This document shows, one piece after another, positions 55,572-64,000 of a DNA stretch of 64,000 nt (positions within the stretch are counted from its first letter, which is position 1; every line of letters begins with the position of its first letter). Under the pieces are notes generated by a model that was not told the DNA's origin, ran no database searches, and was given only the letters and a program-made list of their open reading frames with translations. Source of the stretch: Amycolatopsis tolypomycina (GTDB lineage Bacteria; Actinomycetota; Actinomycetes; Mycobacteriales; Pseudonocardiaceae). Position numbers and translations under genes: made by a program. The DNA lies in assembly GCF_900105945.1 (NCBI RefSeq), contig NZ_FNSO01000004.1, positions 5,828,001-5,892,000 of the forward strand. Reading direction: 5' to 3'.

Positions 55572-56182
55572 CGTCCGGGCCGGTCATCGTCGCCGTCCTC
55601 GTGGTGGCCGCCGGTGCCGGACGCCTGCTCGGCGGCCTCCTTCGCCGCCGTCCCACCGAAAGGAGCACCGAAATGACCACCACGCCACCGACCTTCCCGC
55701 TGCGGGTCTACCACTGGCGGTGGGAGATCCTGGCCGTGACGCTGCTCCCCTACGGGGTGGTGACGTTCGCGCTGTGGGCCGGTCCTCTGTGGACAGCAGC
55801 GGTCTTCGCCGGCGCGGCGGGCGTGGCGGTTCTGCGCCGCCGCCAGCTGCGCGCCCGCATCCACGCGATCCGGGTGCAGCACCGCCTGCGTGCGGCGTTC
55901 CCCCACCTGCGCCTGCCCGGCGGCCGCCTCCCGGCGATCCTGTGGAGCCGTCCCCGCGGCGGCGACATCGTGGTGTCGCTGTTCGGCCGCGAGGCGTTCG
56001 AGCACCTGCACCGCCACCGCACGGTGCTGGCGGCCGCCTGCGCGGTCCCGGAGGTGTACGTCGACCGGCACCCGACCTATGCGAGCCTGGTGACGCTGAC
56101 GATCAGCCCGACAGCGCCGAAGCGCGAACCGGGCCGCGCCTCCCTGCCGAGCAACGTGGTGCCGTTGCGGGCGCACAGCTGA
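55568..56182 (+). CDS. membrane protein resembling the N-terminal segment of TraB/FtsK-like proteins
   Basis: A 204-aa protein starting by coupling (ATGA) at 55568; an internal ATG at 55673 has an ideal AAAGGAG ribosome site and may be the main start (169 aa). A hydrophobic region (EILAVTLLPYGVVTFALWAG, then PLWTAAVFAGAAGV) is followed by a basic segment (RRRQLRARIHAIRVQHRLRA), RLPAILWSRPRGGDIVVSLF and LAAACAVPEVYVDRHPTYAS. Homologous to the 47337 protein. No ATPase motor. Function unknown. Confidence 0.6.
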   Translation: MTSGPVIVAVLVVAAGAGRLLGGLLRRRPTERSTEMTTTPPTFPLRVYHWRWEILAVTLLPYGVVTFALWAGPLWTAAVFAGAAGVAVLRRRQLRARIHAIRVQHRLRAAFPHLRLPGGRLPAILWSRPRGGDIVVSLFGREAFEHLHRHRTVLAAACAVPEVYVDRHPTYASLVTLTISPTAPKREPGRASLPSNVVPLRAHS

Positions 56183-56251
56183 GCGGCGCCGCACAGGAAC
56201 CGCACAGAGAGAACACACGATCACCAAAGGGGCAGCCGCGACCGTGGGGGC

Positions 56252-57508
56252 ATGACAGCCACCGCCCCCGCATCGCGGCCCGGGACCGTGCCGGTCGATC
56301 TGGCCGGTCCGCAGCCCGTTCTCGACGTCGTCATCCCGGTCTACAACGAAGAGACCGACCTCGAACCGTGCCTCCGCCGGCTGCACGCGCACCTGGCCGA
56401 ACACGTCTCCTACCCGTACCGGATCACCGTCGCCGACAACGCGAGCACCGACGCGACGCTGCAGGTGGCCGAACGGCTCGCCCGGGAGTTCCCCGAGGTC
56501 GTCGTCCACCACCTCGACGAGAAGGGCCGCGGCCGCGCGCTCAACACCGTCTGGCAGGCCTCCGACGCCGCCGTGCTCGCCTACATGGACGTCGATCTCT
56601 CCACCGACCTCGCCGCGCTCGGGCCGCTCGTCGCGCCGCTGCTGTCCGGGCACTCCGACCTCGCCATCGGCAGCAGGCTCGCCCGGGGGGCGCGAGTGGT
56701 GCGGGGCCCGAAACGCGAGTTCATCTCCCGCTGCTACAACCTGATCCTCCGCTCGACGCTCGCCGCCAGGTTCAGTGACGCGCAGTGCGGCTTCAAGGCC
56801 ATCCGCGCCGACGTCGCCCGCGAACTGCTGCCGCACGTCGAAGACACCGGCTGGTTCTTCGACACCGAGCTGCTCGTGCTGGCGCAGCGGGCCGGGCTGC
56901 GGATCCACGAGGTGCCCGTCGACTGGGTCGACGACCCGGATTCGTCGGTCAACATCCTGCGCACCGCCACCGCGGACCTCAAGGGCATCGCCCGCGTCAC
57001 CAAGGCCACCTTCACCGGGGAGATCCCGATCAGCAGGCTGCGCGAGCAGCTCGGCAGGCAGCCGATCGGCGTCGACGCGCCGGGCGTGCCGCCGCGGCTG
57101 GTGACGCAGCTGGTGCGGTTCGCCGCCATCGGCGTCAGCAGCACGCTCGCCTACCTCGTGCTGTTCCTGCTGCTGCGGACGGTCGTCGGCGCGCAGCCGG
57201 CGAACTTCGCCGCGCTGCTGGTGACCGCGATCGGGAACACCGCGCTGAACCGGCGGCTCACCTTCGGCATCCGCGGCCGCGCCGGCGCCGGGCGGCACCA
57301 GTTCGAAGGGCTGATCGTGTTCGGCCTCGGGCTCGCGCTCACCAGCGGCGCGCTGGCCCTGCTGCACGGGTCCACCACCGCCGGCCTCGTCCTGGAGCTC
57401 ACCGTGCTGGTGCTGGCGAACCTCGCCGCCACGGTGCTCCGGTTCCTGCTCCTGCGCGGCTGGGTGTTCAACCCGCGCCGCCAGACCACCTCCCCGAAGG
57501 AGTACTGA
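56252..57508 (+). CDS. GT2 glycosyltransferase fused to GtrA-like membrane domain
   Basis: A 418-aa protein. GT2 domain (about 22-260): LDVVIPVYNEETDL, the nucleotide-sugar Asp in VADNASTDAT, MDVDLSTD as DxD, QCGFKAIRADV. C-terminal GtrA-like four-helix domain (about 275-410) with RFAAIGVSSTLAYLVLFLLL and the NTALNRRLTFG signature. It is a polyprenyl-phosphate-sugar synthase plus likely flippase of the YkcC/GtrB type, providing the lipid-linked sugar for the following GT39. Its stop overlaps that gene's start by one base (TGATG). Confidence 0.9.
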   Translation: MTATAPASRPGTVPVDLAGPQPVLDVVIPVYNEETDLEPCLRRLHAHLAEHVSYPYRITVADNASTDATLQVAERLAREFPEVVVHHLDEKGRGRALNTVWQASDAAVLAYMDVDLSTDLAALGPLVAPLLSGHSDLAIGSRLARGARVVRGPKREFISRCYNLILRSTLAARFSDAQCGFKAIRADVARELLPHVEDTGWFFDTELLVLAQRAGLRIHEVPVDWVDDPDSSVNILRTATADLKGIARVTKATFTGEIPISRLREQLGRQPIGVDAPGVPPRLVTQLVRFAAIGVSSTLAYLVLFLLLRTVVGAQPANFAALLVTAIGNTALNRRLTFGIRGRAGAGRHQFEGLIVFGLGLALTSGALALLHGSTTAGLVLELTVLVLANLAATVLRFLLLRGWVFNPRRQTTSPKEY

Positions 57509-59346
57509 TGACCGCCGTCCTGCCCGCCCCGGTCTCCGAACCCCGGCACCGCAGGGTGTCCGCCGCGCACGCCCCACCGCGCTGGGTCCGCCCGGCGGTG
57601 TTCGGGCTGCTGGCCGCGACCGCGGTGCTGTACTTCTGGAACCTCACCGCGTCCGGCTACGGCAACTCGTTCTACGCCGCCGCCGTCCAGTCCGGGACGC
57701 AGAGCTGGAAGGCCTGGCTGTTCGGGTCGCTGGACTCGGGCAACGTGCTGACCGTCGACAAGCCGCCCGCGGCGCTGTGGGCCGGCACGGCGTTCGCCCG
57801 GGTCTTCGGGTTCTCGAGCTTCACCGTGCTGGCCCCGCAGGCGCTGATGGGCGTCGCGTCCGTCGGGATCCTGTACCTGACGGTGAAGCGGGGTTCGGGT
57901 CCGGTCGCCGGGCTGCTGGCGGGGGCGATGCTGGCGGTGACGCCGGTGGCCGCGCTGATGTTCCGCTTCAACAACCCCGACGCGCTGCTCGTGCTGCTGA
58001 TGGTCGCGGCCGCCTACTTCGTCGTGCGCGCCACGGAAAAGGCGAGCCCGCGGTGGCTCGCGCTGGCCGGCGTGGCGATCGGCTTCGGGTTCCTGACGAA
58101 GATGATGCAGGCGTTCCTGGTGCTGCCGGCGTTCGGGCTGGCGTACCTGCTCGCGGCGCCGACGTCACTGACCAGGCGCCTGCTGCACCTCGGCGGCGCG
58201 GTCGTGGCGCTGGTCGTCTCGGCGGGCTGGTACATCGCGCTGGTGGACCTGTGGCCGACGGCGTCGCGGCCCTACATCGGCGGGTCCGAAGGGGACAGTC
58301 TGCTCGAACTCGCGTTGGGCTACAACGGGTTGGGCCGCATCTTCGGCGGCGAGGGCAACGGCGGCATGGGCGGCGGCGGCATGGGCGGCAACACCGGCTT
58401 CGGCGGTTCCACGGGGCTGTTCCGGATGTTCGGCGCCAGTTTCGGCACGGAGATCTCGTGGCTGCTGCCCGCCGCGCTGATCGGGCTGGTCGCCGGGCTG
58501 TGGTTCACGCGCCGCGCGCCGCGCACGGACGCGACCCGGGCGGCGCTGCTGCTCTGGGGTGGCTGGCTGGTCGTGACGGCGCTGGTCTTCAGCTTCATGA
58601 GCGGCACCGTGCACCCGTACTACTCGGTGGCGCTGGCACCGGCGATCGCCGCGCTGGTCGCGATCTCGGGTCGCGCGCTGTGGCAGGGCCGGGCGCACCT
58701 GGCGCCGCGGGCGGTGCTGGCGGGCATGGTGGTGGCGACGGCGGTGTGGTCGTTCATCCTGCTGGACCGGACGCCGGACTGGTTCCCGGCGCTGCGGTGG
58801 ATCGTCGCGGTGCTCGGTGTGCTGGTCGGCACGGTGCTGGCGATGGGCGTGCCCGCTTCTCGCCGCTTGGTCGCGGTCGTGGCGGCGTCGGTGGTCCTGA
58901 CGATCGGCGTGTCGTCGGCGGCGTACGGCGTCGAGACGGCGTCGGTGGCGCACAGCGGTTCGATCCCGACGTCGGGCCCGACGTCGGGTGCGATGGGCGG
59001 CGGTTTCGGTGGCGGCTTCGACGAATCGTCGAGCGAGATCGGGACCTTGCTGGCCCGGACGACGACGAAGTGGGCGGCGGCGACCACGGGCTCGCAGAGC
59101 GCGGCGTCGCTGGAGCTGGCCGGCGGCAAGGCGGTGATCGGCATCGGCGGCTGGAGCGGCTCGGACCCGGCGCCGACGCTGGCGGAGTTCAAGGCGTACG
59201 TGGCTGCGGGTGAGGTCAAGTACTACATCGAGGGCGGCCGCGGCGGCGGGCCCGGTGGTGGCTCGTCGGAGATCACGGAATGGGTGACGGCGAACTTCAC
59301 CGCCACCACGGTCGACGGCCAGACCGTGTACGACCTGCAGAGCTGA
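57508..59346 (+). CDS. ArnT-like glycosyltransferase family 39 membrane protein
   Basis: A 612-aa polytopic protein closely related to the 42845 gene product: SGYGNSFYAAAVQSGTQSWK, VDKPPAALWAG, FRFNNPDALLVLLMVAAAYF, SRPYIGGSEGDSLLELALGY. A Gly-rich region (GGMGGGGMGG) and a C-terminal extracytoplasmic domain end the protein. It transfers the sugar delivered by the upstream GT2-GtrA enzyme, coupled via TGATG. Likely acceptor: cell wall glycan or protein, not determinable. Confidence 0.9.
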   Translation: MTAVLPAPVSEPRHRRVSAAHAPPRWVRPAVFGLLAATAVLYFWNLTASGYGNSFYAAAVQSGTQSWKAWLFGSLDSGNVLTVDKPPAALWAGTAFARVFGFSSFTVLAPQALMGVASVGILYLTVKRGSGPVAGLLAGAMLAVTPVAALMFRFNNPDALLVLLMVAAAYFVVRATEKASPRWLALAGVAIGFGFLTKMMQAFLVLPAFGLAYLLAAPTSLTRRLLHLGGAVVALVVSAGWYIALVDLWPTASRPYIGGSEGDSLLELALGYNGLGRIFGGEGNGGMGGGGMGGNTGFGGSTGLFRMFGASFGTEISWLLPAALIGLVAGLWFTRRAPRTDATRAALLLWGGWLVVTALVFSFMSGTVHPYYSVALAPAIAALVAISGRALWQGRAHLAPRAVLAGMVVATAVWSFILLDRTPDWFPALRWIVAVLGVLVGTVLAMGVPASRRLVAVVAASVVLTIGVSSAAYGVETASVAHSGSIPTSGPTSGAMGGGFGGGFDESSSEIGTLLARTTTKWAAATTGSQSAASLELAGGKAVIGIGGWSGSDPAPTLAEFKAYVAAGEVKYYIEGGRGGGPGGGSSEITEWVTANFTATTVDGQTVYDLQS

Positions 59347-59352
59347 CGGCTG

Positions 59353-59381
59353 TGCCCGGGCTTCACGCCGAAGCCCGGGCA
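59353..59381 (+). terminator. hairpin downstream of the GT39 gene
   Basis: A perfect 12-bp stem TGCCCGGGCTTC / GAAGCCCGGGCA with a 5-nt loop (ACGCC), 7 bp after the stop codon. No T-run follows. Confidence 0.75.
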
Positions 59382-59761
59382 TCACTCTGCCGAAGCCGGC
59401 TTCAACTCGCGAAGCGTGCGAACCCGCGTATTGTGACTTCGGCGGTATCCGGAGCCGTGTTCCCGTCGGGCCCGCCGATCAGAATGAGATCGGAGCGAAG
59501 TTTTTCCCAGCTGCTCCCAATCCGGGCCTCCCCTCACGATGAACGGCTCCCGGCCGCTCACCACCTCCGAAAAGCGCCGACGACCGAGCCGTCAAACCCT
59601 CCGCCAGCCAAAGTCATGCGCGGCCGCCTCCCCTCTGCTCGGTCGACACGGTGAGCAACAACCCTACTCGCCGACGGCATGATTCTCGCGCAGGAGACGA
59701 ACGGCAGAACTGCGAAGATTGCCGTCTGAATGGCGGATTGACGGATACCGAGCGCTGATAT
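59382..59761. other. about 380 bp without recognised gene
   Basis: Between the terminator and the SnoaL-like gene only short open frames without recognisable similarity are seen. It has a slightly lower GC content than its neighbours. A 12-nt palindrome GAAGCCGGCTTC lies near 59394, and TTGCCGTCTGAATGGCGGAT near 59729 faintly resembles the Crp-type palindromes. No RNA gene was found. Confidence 0.5.
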
Positions 59762-60181
59762 TCATGATCGCAGGTGACGGCTGACGTCGCCGACGAGGTC
59801 GACGGTGACTCGGCGTTCGCTGAAGCGCCAGCCGCTCTCCCCTCGCGTGAAGCTGTCCGCATAGCGCCCCGCCGCGATCGTCTGCAGGGGCAGGCCGGGA
59901 ACCGCCTGCAGGACCGTGAAGTACGCACGGCCCGACGCCGTCGCACCGGACACCTCGAGTGCCACGTTCGTCGTCACGTGCTTGGTCCGCGGCGTGCCGT
60001 CCTCGTACACGATCACCGACTCGCGCAGCATCCGCTCGACCTCCGCCGCGCCCCGCACCACGCCGCCGCTGCCTGCGAACGCTCCCTCCGCGAACAGCTC
60101 GCCGACCCCGGCGAAGTCACCCGCGTCCACCAGCGCCGCGTACGAAAAGATCAGGTTCTCCAGCGCCCGGTGGTCGTCCAC
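59762..60181 (-). CDS. SnoaL/NTF2-like fold protein
   Basis: A 139-aa protein of the NTF2-like superfamily (SnoaL_4 type): VDDHRALENLIFSYAALVDA, FAEGAFAGSGG, KHVTTNVALEVSGATASGRA and the final GWRFSERRV. Such proteins bind or isomerise small molecules or act as ring-hydroxylating dioxygenase-like small subunits. GTG at 60179-60181 chosen since homologues begin there; the upstream frame continues without support. Divergent from the Tat-signal protein gene. Confidence 0.75.
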   Translation of the reverse strand: MDDHRALENLIFSYAALVDAGDFAGVGELFAEGAFAGSGGVVRGAAEVERMLRESVIVYEDGTPRTKHVTTNVALEVSGATASGRAYFTVLQAVPGLPLQTIAAGRYADSFTRGESGWRFSERRVTVDLVGDVSRHLRS

Positions 60182-60269
60182 CGGACCGATGTTACAGAGA
60201 AAGTATAGAAATCTTCCGTACCTTGGCGGCCGGACGGCGACAGGGGGTCGCCGAGGCAGGGGGTACATC

Positions 60270-61007
60270 GTGGATCGCCGTAGCCTGCTCAAAATCGGGG
60301 CTGCCACCGTCGCCGGGGTTGCGCTGACCGGCACCGGGACCGCGCTGGCCGACACCGGGCTGCCGCCCGTGGCCGGGATGCTCGGTGACCGGCGGGCCAA
60401 CGAACTCTGGTACCAGCTCGACGAAATCTCGCTGTACCACCCGTCCCAGGAAGTGCAGGACGCCTACGCCGTGCTCTTCCCCTTCATCCAGCAGAACGCT
60501 CCCGAAGGCCTGTACGAAAAGTGGCGGGAGCTCAGCCGGGAACCGGGTTACCCGCGGAACTACGCCGAGTTCGCCCAGCCGGTCGAAGGACCGCTGAAGA
60601 CCCTCTCGAAACTGCAGCTCGACAACTTCGACCGCTTCTACCGCGGTGACGACGTCGGTCTGGCCACCGCCTTCGCCGCCTTCGGGCAGGGTGTGCTCTT
60701 CGACCCGCGGCGGGCGGCGCAGGAGTCGGAGGTGCACACCATGAACGGGAACCCGCCGAACGGCTACCACTTCTGGCACTCCATCGTGCGCGCGCAGATG
60801 TTCCTCGGCATCGACCGGCACCGGTGGGCGCGGATCGACGCGATGATCGGCTTCGCCTGGGCGCTGCAGTCACTCGCGAAACCCGACCACCGGCACGTCA
60901 ACCCCGGCCTGCCGCGTGACCAGGTCCGCGCGCTGGCCCGGTACTGGCTGCCGCGCTCCCCCGCCCAGCTCGACCGGGACTTCCAGGCGGCGCCCTACCC
61001 CGCCTGA
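60270..61007 (+). CDS. Tat-exported protein of unknown family
   Basis: A 245-aa protein. Tat signal RRSLLKIGAATVAGVALTG (about 3-21) then mature sequence with WYQLDEISLYHPSQEVQDAY, LFPFIQQNAPEGLYEKWREL and HTMNGNPPNGYHFWHSIVRA. No catalytic motif is recognised. GTG at 60270-60272 with AGGGGG upstream. Its 3' end overlaps the convergent SARP gene by 13 bp. Function unknown. Confidence 0.7.
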   Translation: MDRRSLLKIGAATVAGVALTGTGTALADTGLPPVAGMLGDRRANELWYQLDEISLYHPSQEVQDAYAVLFPFIQQNAPEGLYEKWRELSREPGYPRNYAEFAQPVEGPLKTLSKLQLDNFDRFYRGDDVGLATAFAAFGQGVLFDPRRAAQESEVHTMNGNPPNGYHFWHSIVRAQMFLGIDRHRWARIDAMIGFAWALQSLAKPDHRHVNPGLPRDQVRALARYWLPRSPAQLDRDFQAAPYPA

Positions 61008-61729
61008 GCGTCCAGCACCCGCTGGTACGCCGCCCGCAGCGCGGGGCCCGGCGCGATCCCGAGCCGCTCGTCGAGGAGGTGGCGGCCCCGGTGGTACACC
61101 GCGATCGCGTCCGCCGGGCGGCCGCTCGCGCACAGCGCGGACATGAGCAGGGCCCGCGCGCGTTCCCGCATCGGGTGCTCGTGGACGAACGCGGTCGCGT
61201 CGGGCACCGCGCGCAGGTGGTCGCCCGCCGCGATCTCGGCTTCGAGCCGGCCCTCCAGCGCCGCCAGCCGCAGCTCGTCGAACCGCGCCGCCTCGCCCGC
61301 GCGGAGCGGTTCGGCGATGCCGGCGAGGACCGGGCCGCGCCACAGGTCCAGCGCGGCGCGGAACAGCCCCGCCGCGCGGGCCGGCCGCTCCGCGCGCAGC
61401 TCGTCGTGCCCTTCGGCGGCCAGCCGCTCGAACTCCTCGGCGTCGACGGTGCCGCCCGGCGTCAGCAGGTACCCGCCGCCGTGCCGGACGAGCCGCGCCG
61501 GCCGCCCGAGCGCCTTGCGCAGCCGGGACGCGTACGTGCAGACCTGCGCGTCGACCGTCGACGGGCGTTCGCCTTCCCACAGCAGCGAAATCAGCCGTTC
61601 GTCGGGCACCACCCGCCCGCGGGCCAGCAGCAACGCGGCCAGCAGCGTCCGCGGCTTGCGCCCGCCGAGCGCGGCCGGCCGCCCGTCGGCGCGCGACACC
61701 GTCAGCGGCCCGAGAATCCGGAACTCCAT
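60995..61729 (-). CDS. SARP/BTAD-family transcriptional regulator
   Basis: A 244-aa AfsR/SARP-like regulator without ATPase domain. N-terminal winged helix OmpR-type (MEFRILGPLTVSRADGRPAA, then LGGRKPRTLLAALLL and YASRLRKALG) and a bacterial transcriptional activation domain (about 95-244, DAEEFERLAAEGHDELRAER). ATG at 61727-61729 with AAGGGGG upstream is preferred over GTG 61735. Usually such proteins activate antibiotic or secondary-metabolite clusters; none is visible here. Divergent from the PP2C-like gene. Confidence 0.88.
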   Translation of the reverse strand: MEFRILGPLTVSRADGRPAALGGRKPRTLLAALLLARGRVVPDERLISLLWEGERPSTVDAQVCTYASRLRKALGRPARLVRHGGGYLLTPGGTVDAEEFERLAAEGHDELRAERPARAAGLFRAALDLWRGPVLAGIAEPLRAGEAARFDELRLAALEGRLEAEIAAGDHLRAVPDATAFVHEHPMRERARALLMSALCASGRPADAIAVYHRGRHLLDERLGIAPGPALRAAYQRVLDAQAG

Positions 61730-61821
61730 CCCCACCCCCTTCCCACGGTACCCGGAAAAGTCTCAGCCGCCCCTTAGGTTCGGCGCGGATCATGGAGGTC
61801 AGAGGGGACGAGGAGGCCGCG

Positions 61822-62535
61822 ATGATCACCACACGTCCGGAGTACCCGCGCTGGCACACCGCGAGTGCGCAGGGCCCGCGCTCACTCAACGCCGACGCCG
61901 TCGGGGCGTACGCCGCGGCCGGCGGACCAGGCATCGCGTTCGCTCTCGCCGACGGCGTCGGTGACGACCCGGCCGCCGCGCGCGCCGCCCGCACGGCCGC
62001 CGCGGCCGCCGCGCGCACGCCTGTCCACAAAGGACCTGTGGAGGCGGTGCTGGCCGCCCAGCGCGCGGTGCGCGAGCAGACGCTCGGGGACGCGGTGCTC
62101 GTCGTCGCGATGCCGGCCGAGCACGGCGGCTACCGCATCGCCTGGGTCGGCGACGCCCGCGCGTACGCCTGGAACGGCACGGCGTTGAGCCGCCTGACGA
62201 CGGACCACACGCTGGCCGAGTTCTTCCGCGCCCGCCACCAGCCGGTGACGCCCCGGATGGAGCACGTGGTGACGACCAGCGTCCGCACCGCGGAGCCGCA
62301 CGAGATCGGCACGGCGGAGACGACGAGCGCGGGCCTGCTCTTGACCAGCGACGGCGTCCACAAGCCGCTCACCGGAAGCGGCATCCGAGCGGTGCTGGCC
62401 CAGCCGGGCACGGGCGCGGCGGATCTGGTCGAGGCGGCGCTGGCCCGCGGCGGGACGGACAACGCGACGGCGCTCTACGTCGAGCCTTTGGAGGTCGTCG
62501 ACAGCACGACGGTGCGATTTCCCGTCGCCGCGTAA
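61822..62535 (+). CDS. PP2C-like protein phosphatase
   Basis: A 237-aa PPM/PP2C-like protein. FALADGVGDD (metal Asp), RIAWVGDARAYAWNG, SRLTTDHTLAEFF, LLLTSDGVHKPL and GGTDNATALYV (final Asp) are the family motifs in order. It is shorter than usual and cytoplasmic. The ATG at 61822 follows GAGGAGG at ideal distance; an upstream ATG at 61792 is less likely. No kinase gene is adjacent. Followed by the tandem repeat region. Confidence 0.85.
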   Translation: MITTRPEYPRWHTASAQGPRSLNADAVGAYAAAGGPGIAFALADGVGDDPAAARAARTAAAAAARTPVHKGPVEAVLAAQRAVREQTLGDAVLVVAMPAEHGGYRIAWVGDARAYAWNGTALSRLTTDHTLAEFFRARHQPVTPRMEHVVTTSVRTAEPHEIGTAETTSAGLLLTSDGVHKPLTGSGIRAVLAQPGTGAADLVEAALARGGTDNATALYVEPLEVVDSTTVRFPVAA

Positions 62536-63097
62536 GCCCGGCGGGCACTCGGGGGTGGGGTGACGGCCTCGAGGAAGCGCTTTCGCGGGTAGGCGTCAAC
62601 ACACCGGGACGGTTTCAATCGACCCCATGTTGAGGCGGAGGGAAGCGCCACGCACCCAACGGGCCATTCCCCCCGCCCGCCGCGTAAGCCCGACGGACAC
62701 CCGGAAGCGCGGTCGCGGCCTCAACGAAACGGCCTTCGCGGGTAGGCGTCAACACACCAGGACGGCTTCAATCGACCTCATGTTGAGGTGAAGGGAAGCG
62801 CCACGCGCTCAACGGGCCATTCCCCCCGCTCACCCGCGTAATCCCAGCGGACACCCGAAAGTGCGGTGACGGCCTCGACGAAGCCCCCTTTCGCGGGTAG
62901 GCGTCAACACACCGAGACAGCTTCAATCGACCCCATGTCGAGGTGGCAGCAAGCGGGCGGGAAGCGCCACGCGCCCAACGGGCCACTCCCCCGCTCATCG
63001 CGCAAGCCCGGCGCACACACGGAAGCGCGGTCACGGCCTCAACGAAGCCGCCTTCGCGGGTAGGTGTCAACGCACCGGGACGGTTTCAATCGACCCC
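62536..63097 (+). repeat. tandem repeats of the promoter and 5' end of the zinc-finger gene
   Basis: Four copies of a unit of about 153-163 bp, the last being the intact gene. Each contains CGCGGGTAGGCGTCAACACA (starting 62584, 62737, 62892, and 63055 in variant form), CAATCGACCYCATGTYGAGG with the start ATG (62627, 62780, 62935, 63098) and about 20 codons of the zinc-finger protein (AAGCGCCACGCGC then CAACGGGCC). The first three copies are truncated by changed reading frames. No other gene lies in the 560 bp. Confidence 0.85.
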
Positions 63098-63292
63098 ATG
63101 TTGAGGTGGCAGCAAGCGGAGGGAAAGCGCCACGCGCTCAACGGGCCGTTCCCTCCGCGTCCCGAAGAACAGTTCGTCGCCCTGTGCGGGGAAGAAGTGA
63201 CCGTTGCCGTGCGGGATGTTCCGCAGCTTGGTGGGCATTGGTTCGATCCGACCTGCACCGCGTGCGAGTCGGCGTGGCTGGCGCGGTGCTGA
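63098..63292 (+). CDS. small zinc-finger-like protein
   Basis: A 64-aa protein MLRWQQAEGKRHALNGPFPP then REEQ and ending in FVALCGEEVTV, DPTCTACESAWLARC. The Cys pairs (CG, CTAC) fit a small zinc ribbon of the type seen in many Pseudonocardiaceae, where the pattern W-x-P/Q-x-x-G-K/R-R-H-A, A-L-C-G, P-T-C-x-x-C recurs. Function unknown; the shared 5' region is repeated three times upstream. Its stop overlaps the next gene's likely GTG. Confidence 0.75.
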   Translation: MLRWQQAEGKRHALNGPFPPRPEEQFVALCGEEVTVAVRDVPQLGGHWFDPTCTACESAWLARC

Positions 63293-63702
63293 CCGGTGAC
63301 GATCGAGACCATCGGCTGCTGGAACGCATCCGCGACCTGCATGCCTCGCTCGCCCCCGATCTGGCGTGGCTGGCCAGGACCGTCGGCGAGGAGGCGCCGC
63401 GGCCCGACATCCTCCGTGACCTGGGGGAACGGCTCGCCGACCTCGGTGTGGACCTGATCAGCCGGGCCGACGAGCTCGACGCCCAGGTCCGGGCCGGCCT
63501 GCCGGACCACGGCTGGCTCCCCGAAGCGGGCGCACGGCGGCGCGCGCTGGCCGTCGCCCACCAGGTCGGCCCGCACCCCCTCCGGTGCGGGCCGATCTTC
63601 CTCGCCGTCTGCGGTGCGGCGTGCTTCCCCTTCTACGGGACGGACCCGACCGGTCGGACAGCCCGGCACGAACGGTGCGAAAAGTGCCTCCACGTGCACT
63701 GA
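63286..63702 (+). CDS. hypothetical Cys/His-rich protein coupled to the zinc-finger gene
   Basis: A 138-aa protein starting MLTGDDRDHRLLERIRDLHA. The first 90 residues look helical (DLAWLARTVGEEAPRPDILR); the C-terminus has Cys and His residues (LRCGPIFLAVCGAACFPF, HERCEKCLHVH) able to bind zinc. GTG at 63286 overlaps the zinc-finger stop by 7 nt; a GTG at 63297 is in another frame. Not recognised. Confidence 0.55.
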   Translation: MLTGDDRDHRLLERIRDLHASLAPDLAWLARTVGEEAPRPDILRDLGERLADLGVDLISRADELDAQVRAGLPDHGWLPEAGARRRALAVAHQVGPHPLRCGPIFLAVCGAACFPFYGTDPTGRTARHERCEKCLHVH

Positions 63703-63728
63703 TCCGCCGTTTCTGCTGAGCTGGAGGC

Positions 63729-64000
63729 ATGCAGAACACGACGGCGACCGAGCGGTTCTTCCGGATCGCGATCGCGATCAAGGGCCTCGACGGCGCACTC
63801 CAGGTCGTCGGGGCCCTGATCCTCGCGTTCATCCCGGCCTCGACGGTCAGCGGGTTCACCCACGCGGTGATCACCCGCGACCTCCTCGGCGACCCGTCGG
63901 GCACCCTGGCACGCCACCTCGAGTCGGCGACGGAGAACTTCCTCCACGGCGACACCAAGACGTTCGCGGTGGCGTACCTGCTCGCGCACGGGCTGATCAA
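63729..64000 (+). CDS. DUF2127-like membrane protein, N-terminal part (cut by window edge)
   Basis: Only the first 90 residues are present. MQNTTATERFFRIAIAIKGL, DGALQVVGALILAFIP and ENFLHGDTKTFAVAYLLAHG are characteristic of DUF2127 membrane proteins (about four helices). ATG at 63729 with GGAGG just upstream. The role of the family is unknown. Confidence 0.8.
   Translation, partial: MQNTTATERFFRIAIAIKGLDGALQVVGALILAFIPASTVSGFTHAVITRDLLGDPSGTLARHLESATENFLHGDTKTFAVAYLLAHGLI

Noticed and set aside
44775..56182. Integrative conjugative element (AICE) or prophage
   Set aside because: No integrase, excisionase, replication gene, tRNA attachment site or TraB motor was found; only distant TraB-N-like resemblance, so it is kept as a hypothesis and not annotated as a mobile element.
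62584..63160. CRISPR array
   Set aside because: The repeated units are about 155 bp, differ in sequence and contain the same start codon and codons; spacing and structure do not fit CRISPR repeats and spacers, and no cas gene is present.

Overview
The window is chromosomal DNA of a very GC-rich actinomycete. Strong third-position GC, GTG/TTG starts, a two-gene ClpP system next to clpX and trigger factor, LCP, SARP/BTAD and MarR/TetR genes, and the overall protein style fit the Pseudonocardiaceae, most likely Amycolatopsis or a close relative. This assignment is an inference from gene content; there is no rRNA in the window.

A conserved housekeeping backbone lies on the minus strand and is broken up by accessory blocks. 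It runs tig-clpP1-clpP2-clpX (37.5-33.1 kb), valS (17.2-14.6 kb), then folC-DUF4233-(phoD)-ndk (6.3-0 kb). Between clpX and valS sit an RsbA-like regulator, a carotenoid oxygenase with its TetR, an oxalate/formate module (FdhF-like oxidoreductase, OFA antiporter plus 41-aa small subunit, SDR, FdhD), an LCP protein and a MarR/MFS pair. Between valS and folC sit a Crp/cyclase-homology surface-protein locus (10.5-14.5 kb), two alpha/beta hydrolases with a LysR regulator, a lipase and a methyltransferase.

Right of tig come a desaturase-reductase fusion, an orphan histidine kinase with an ArnT-like glycosyltransferase, and an accessory region at 44.8-56.2 kb. That region holds an XRE regulator coupled to a glycosyltransferase, a Crp/cyclase-homology pair, a second XRE paralogue, a five-gene operon (XRE-toroid, cupin, dCTP-deaminase-like, ThiL-like, GNAT), and two loci encoding small TraB-N-terminus-like proteins behind near-identical palindromes. 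A GT2-GtrA/GT39 pair, a SARP-type regulator, a PP2C-like phosphatase and a zinc-finger gene with its 5' end tandemly repeated close the window.

The best candidates for an undescribed system are: (1) the five-gene operon at 50508-54778, which looks like a self-regulated nucleotide or small-molecule pathway with a toroid sensor; (2) the Crp plus degenerate class III cyclase pairs, one with a matched operator about 68 nt upstream of two different targets; and (3) the XRE-glycosyltransferase pair whose XRE has a distant paralogue sharing a nearly identical DNA patch. All functions are read from sequence motifs alone; no searches could be run.
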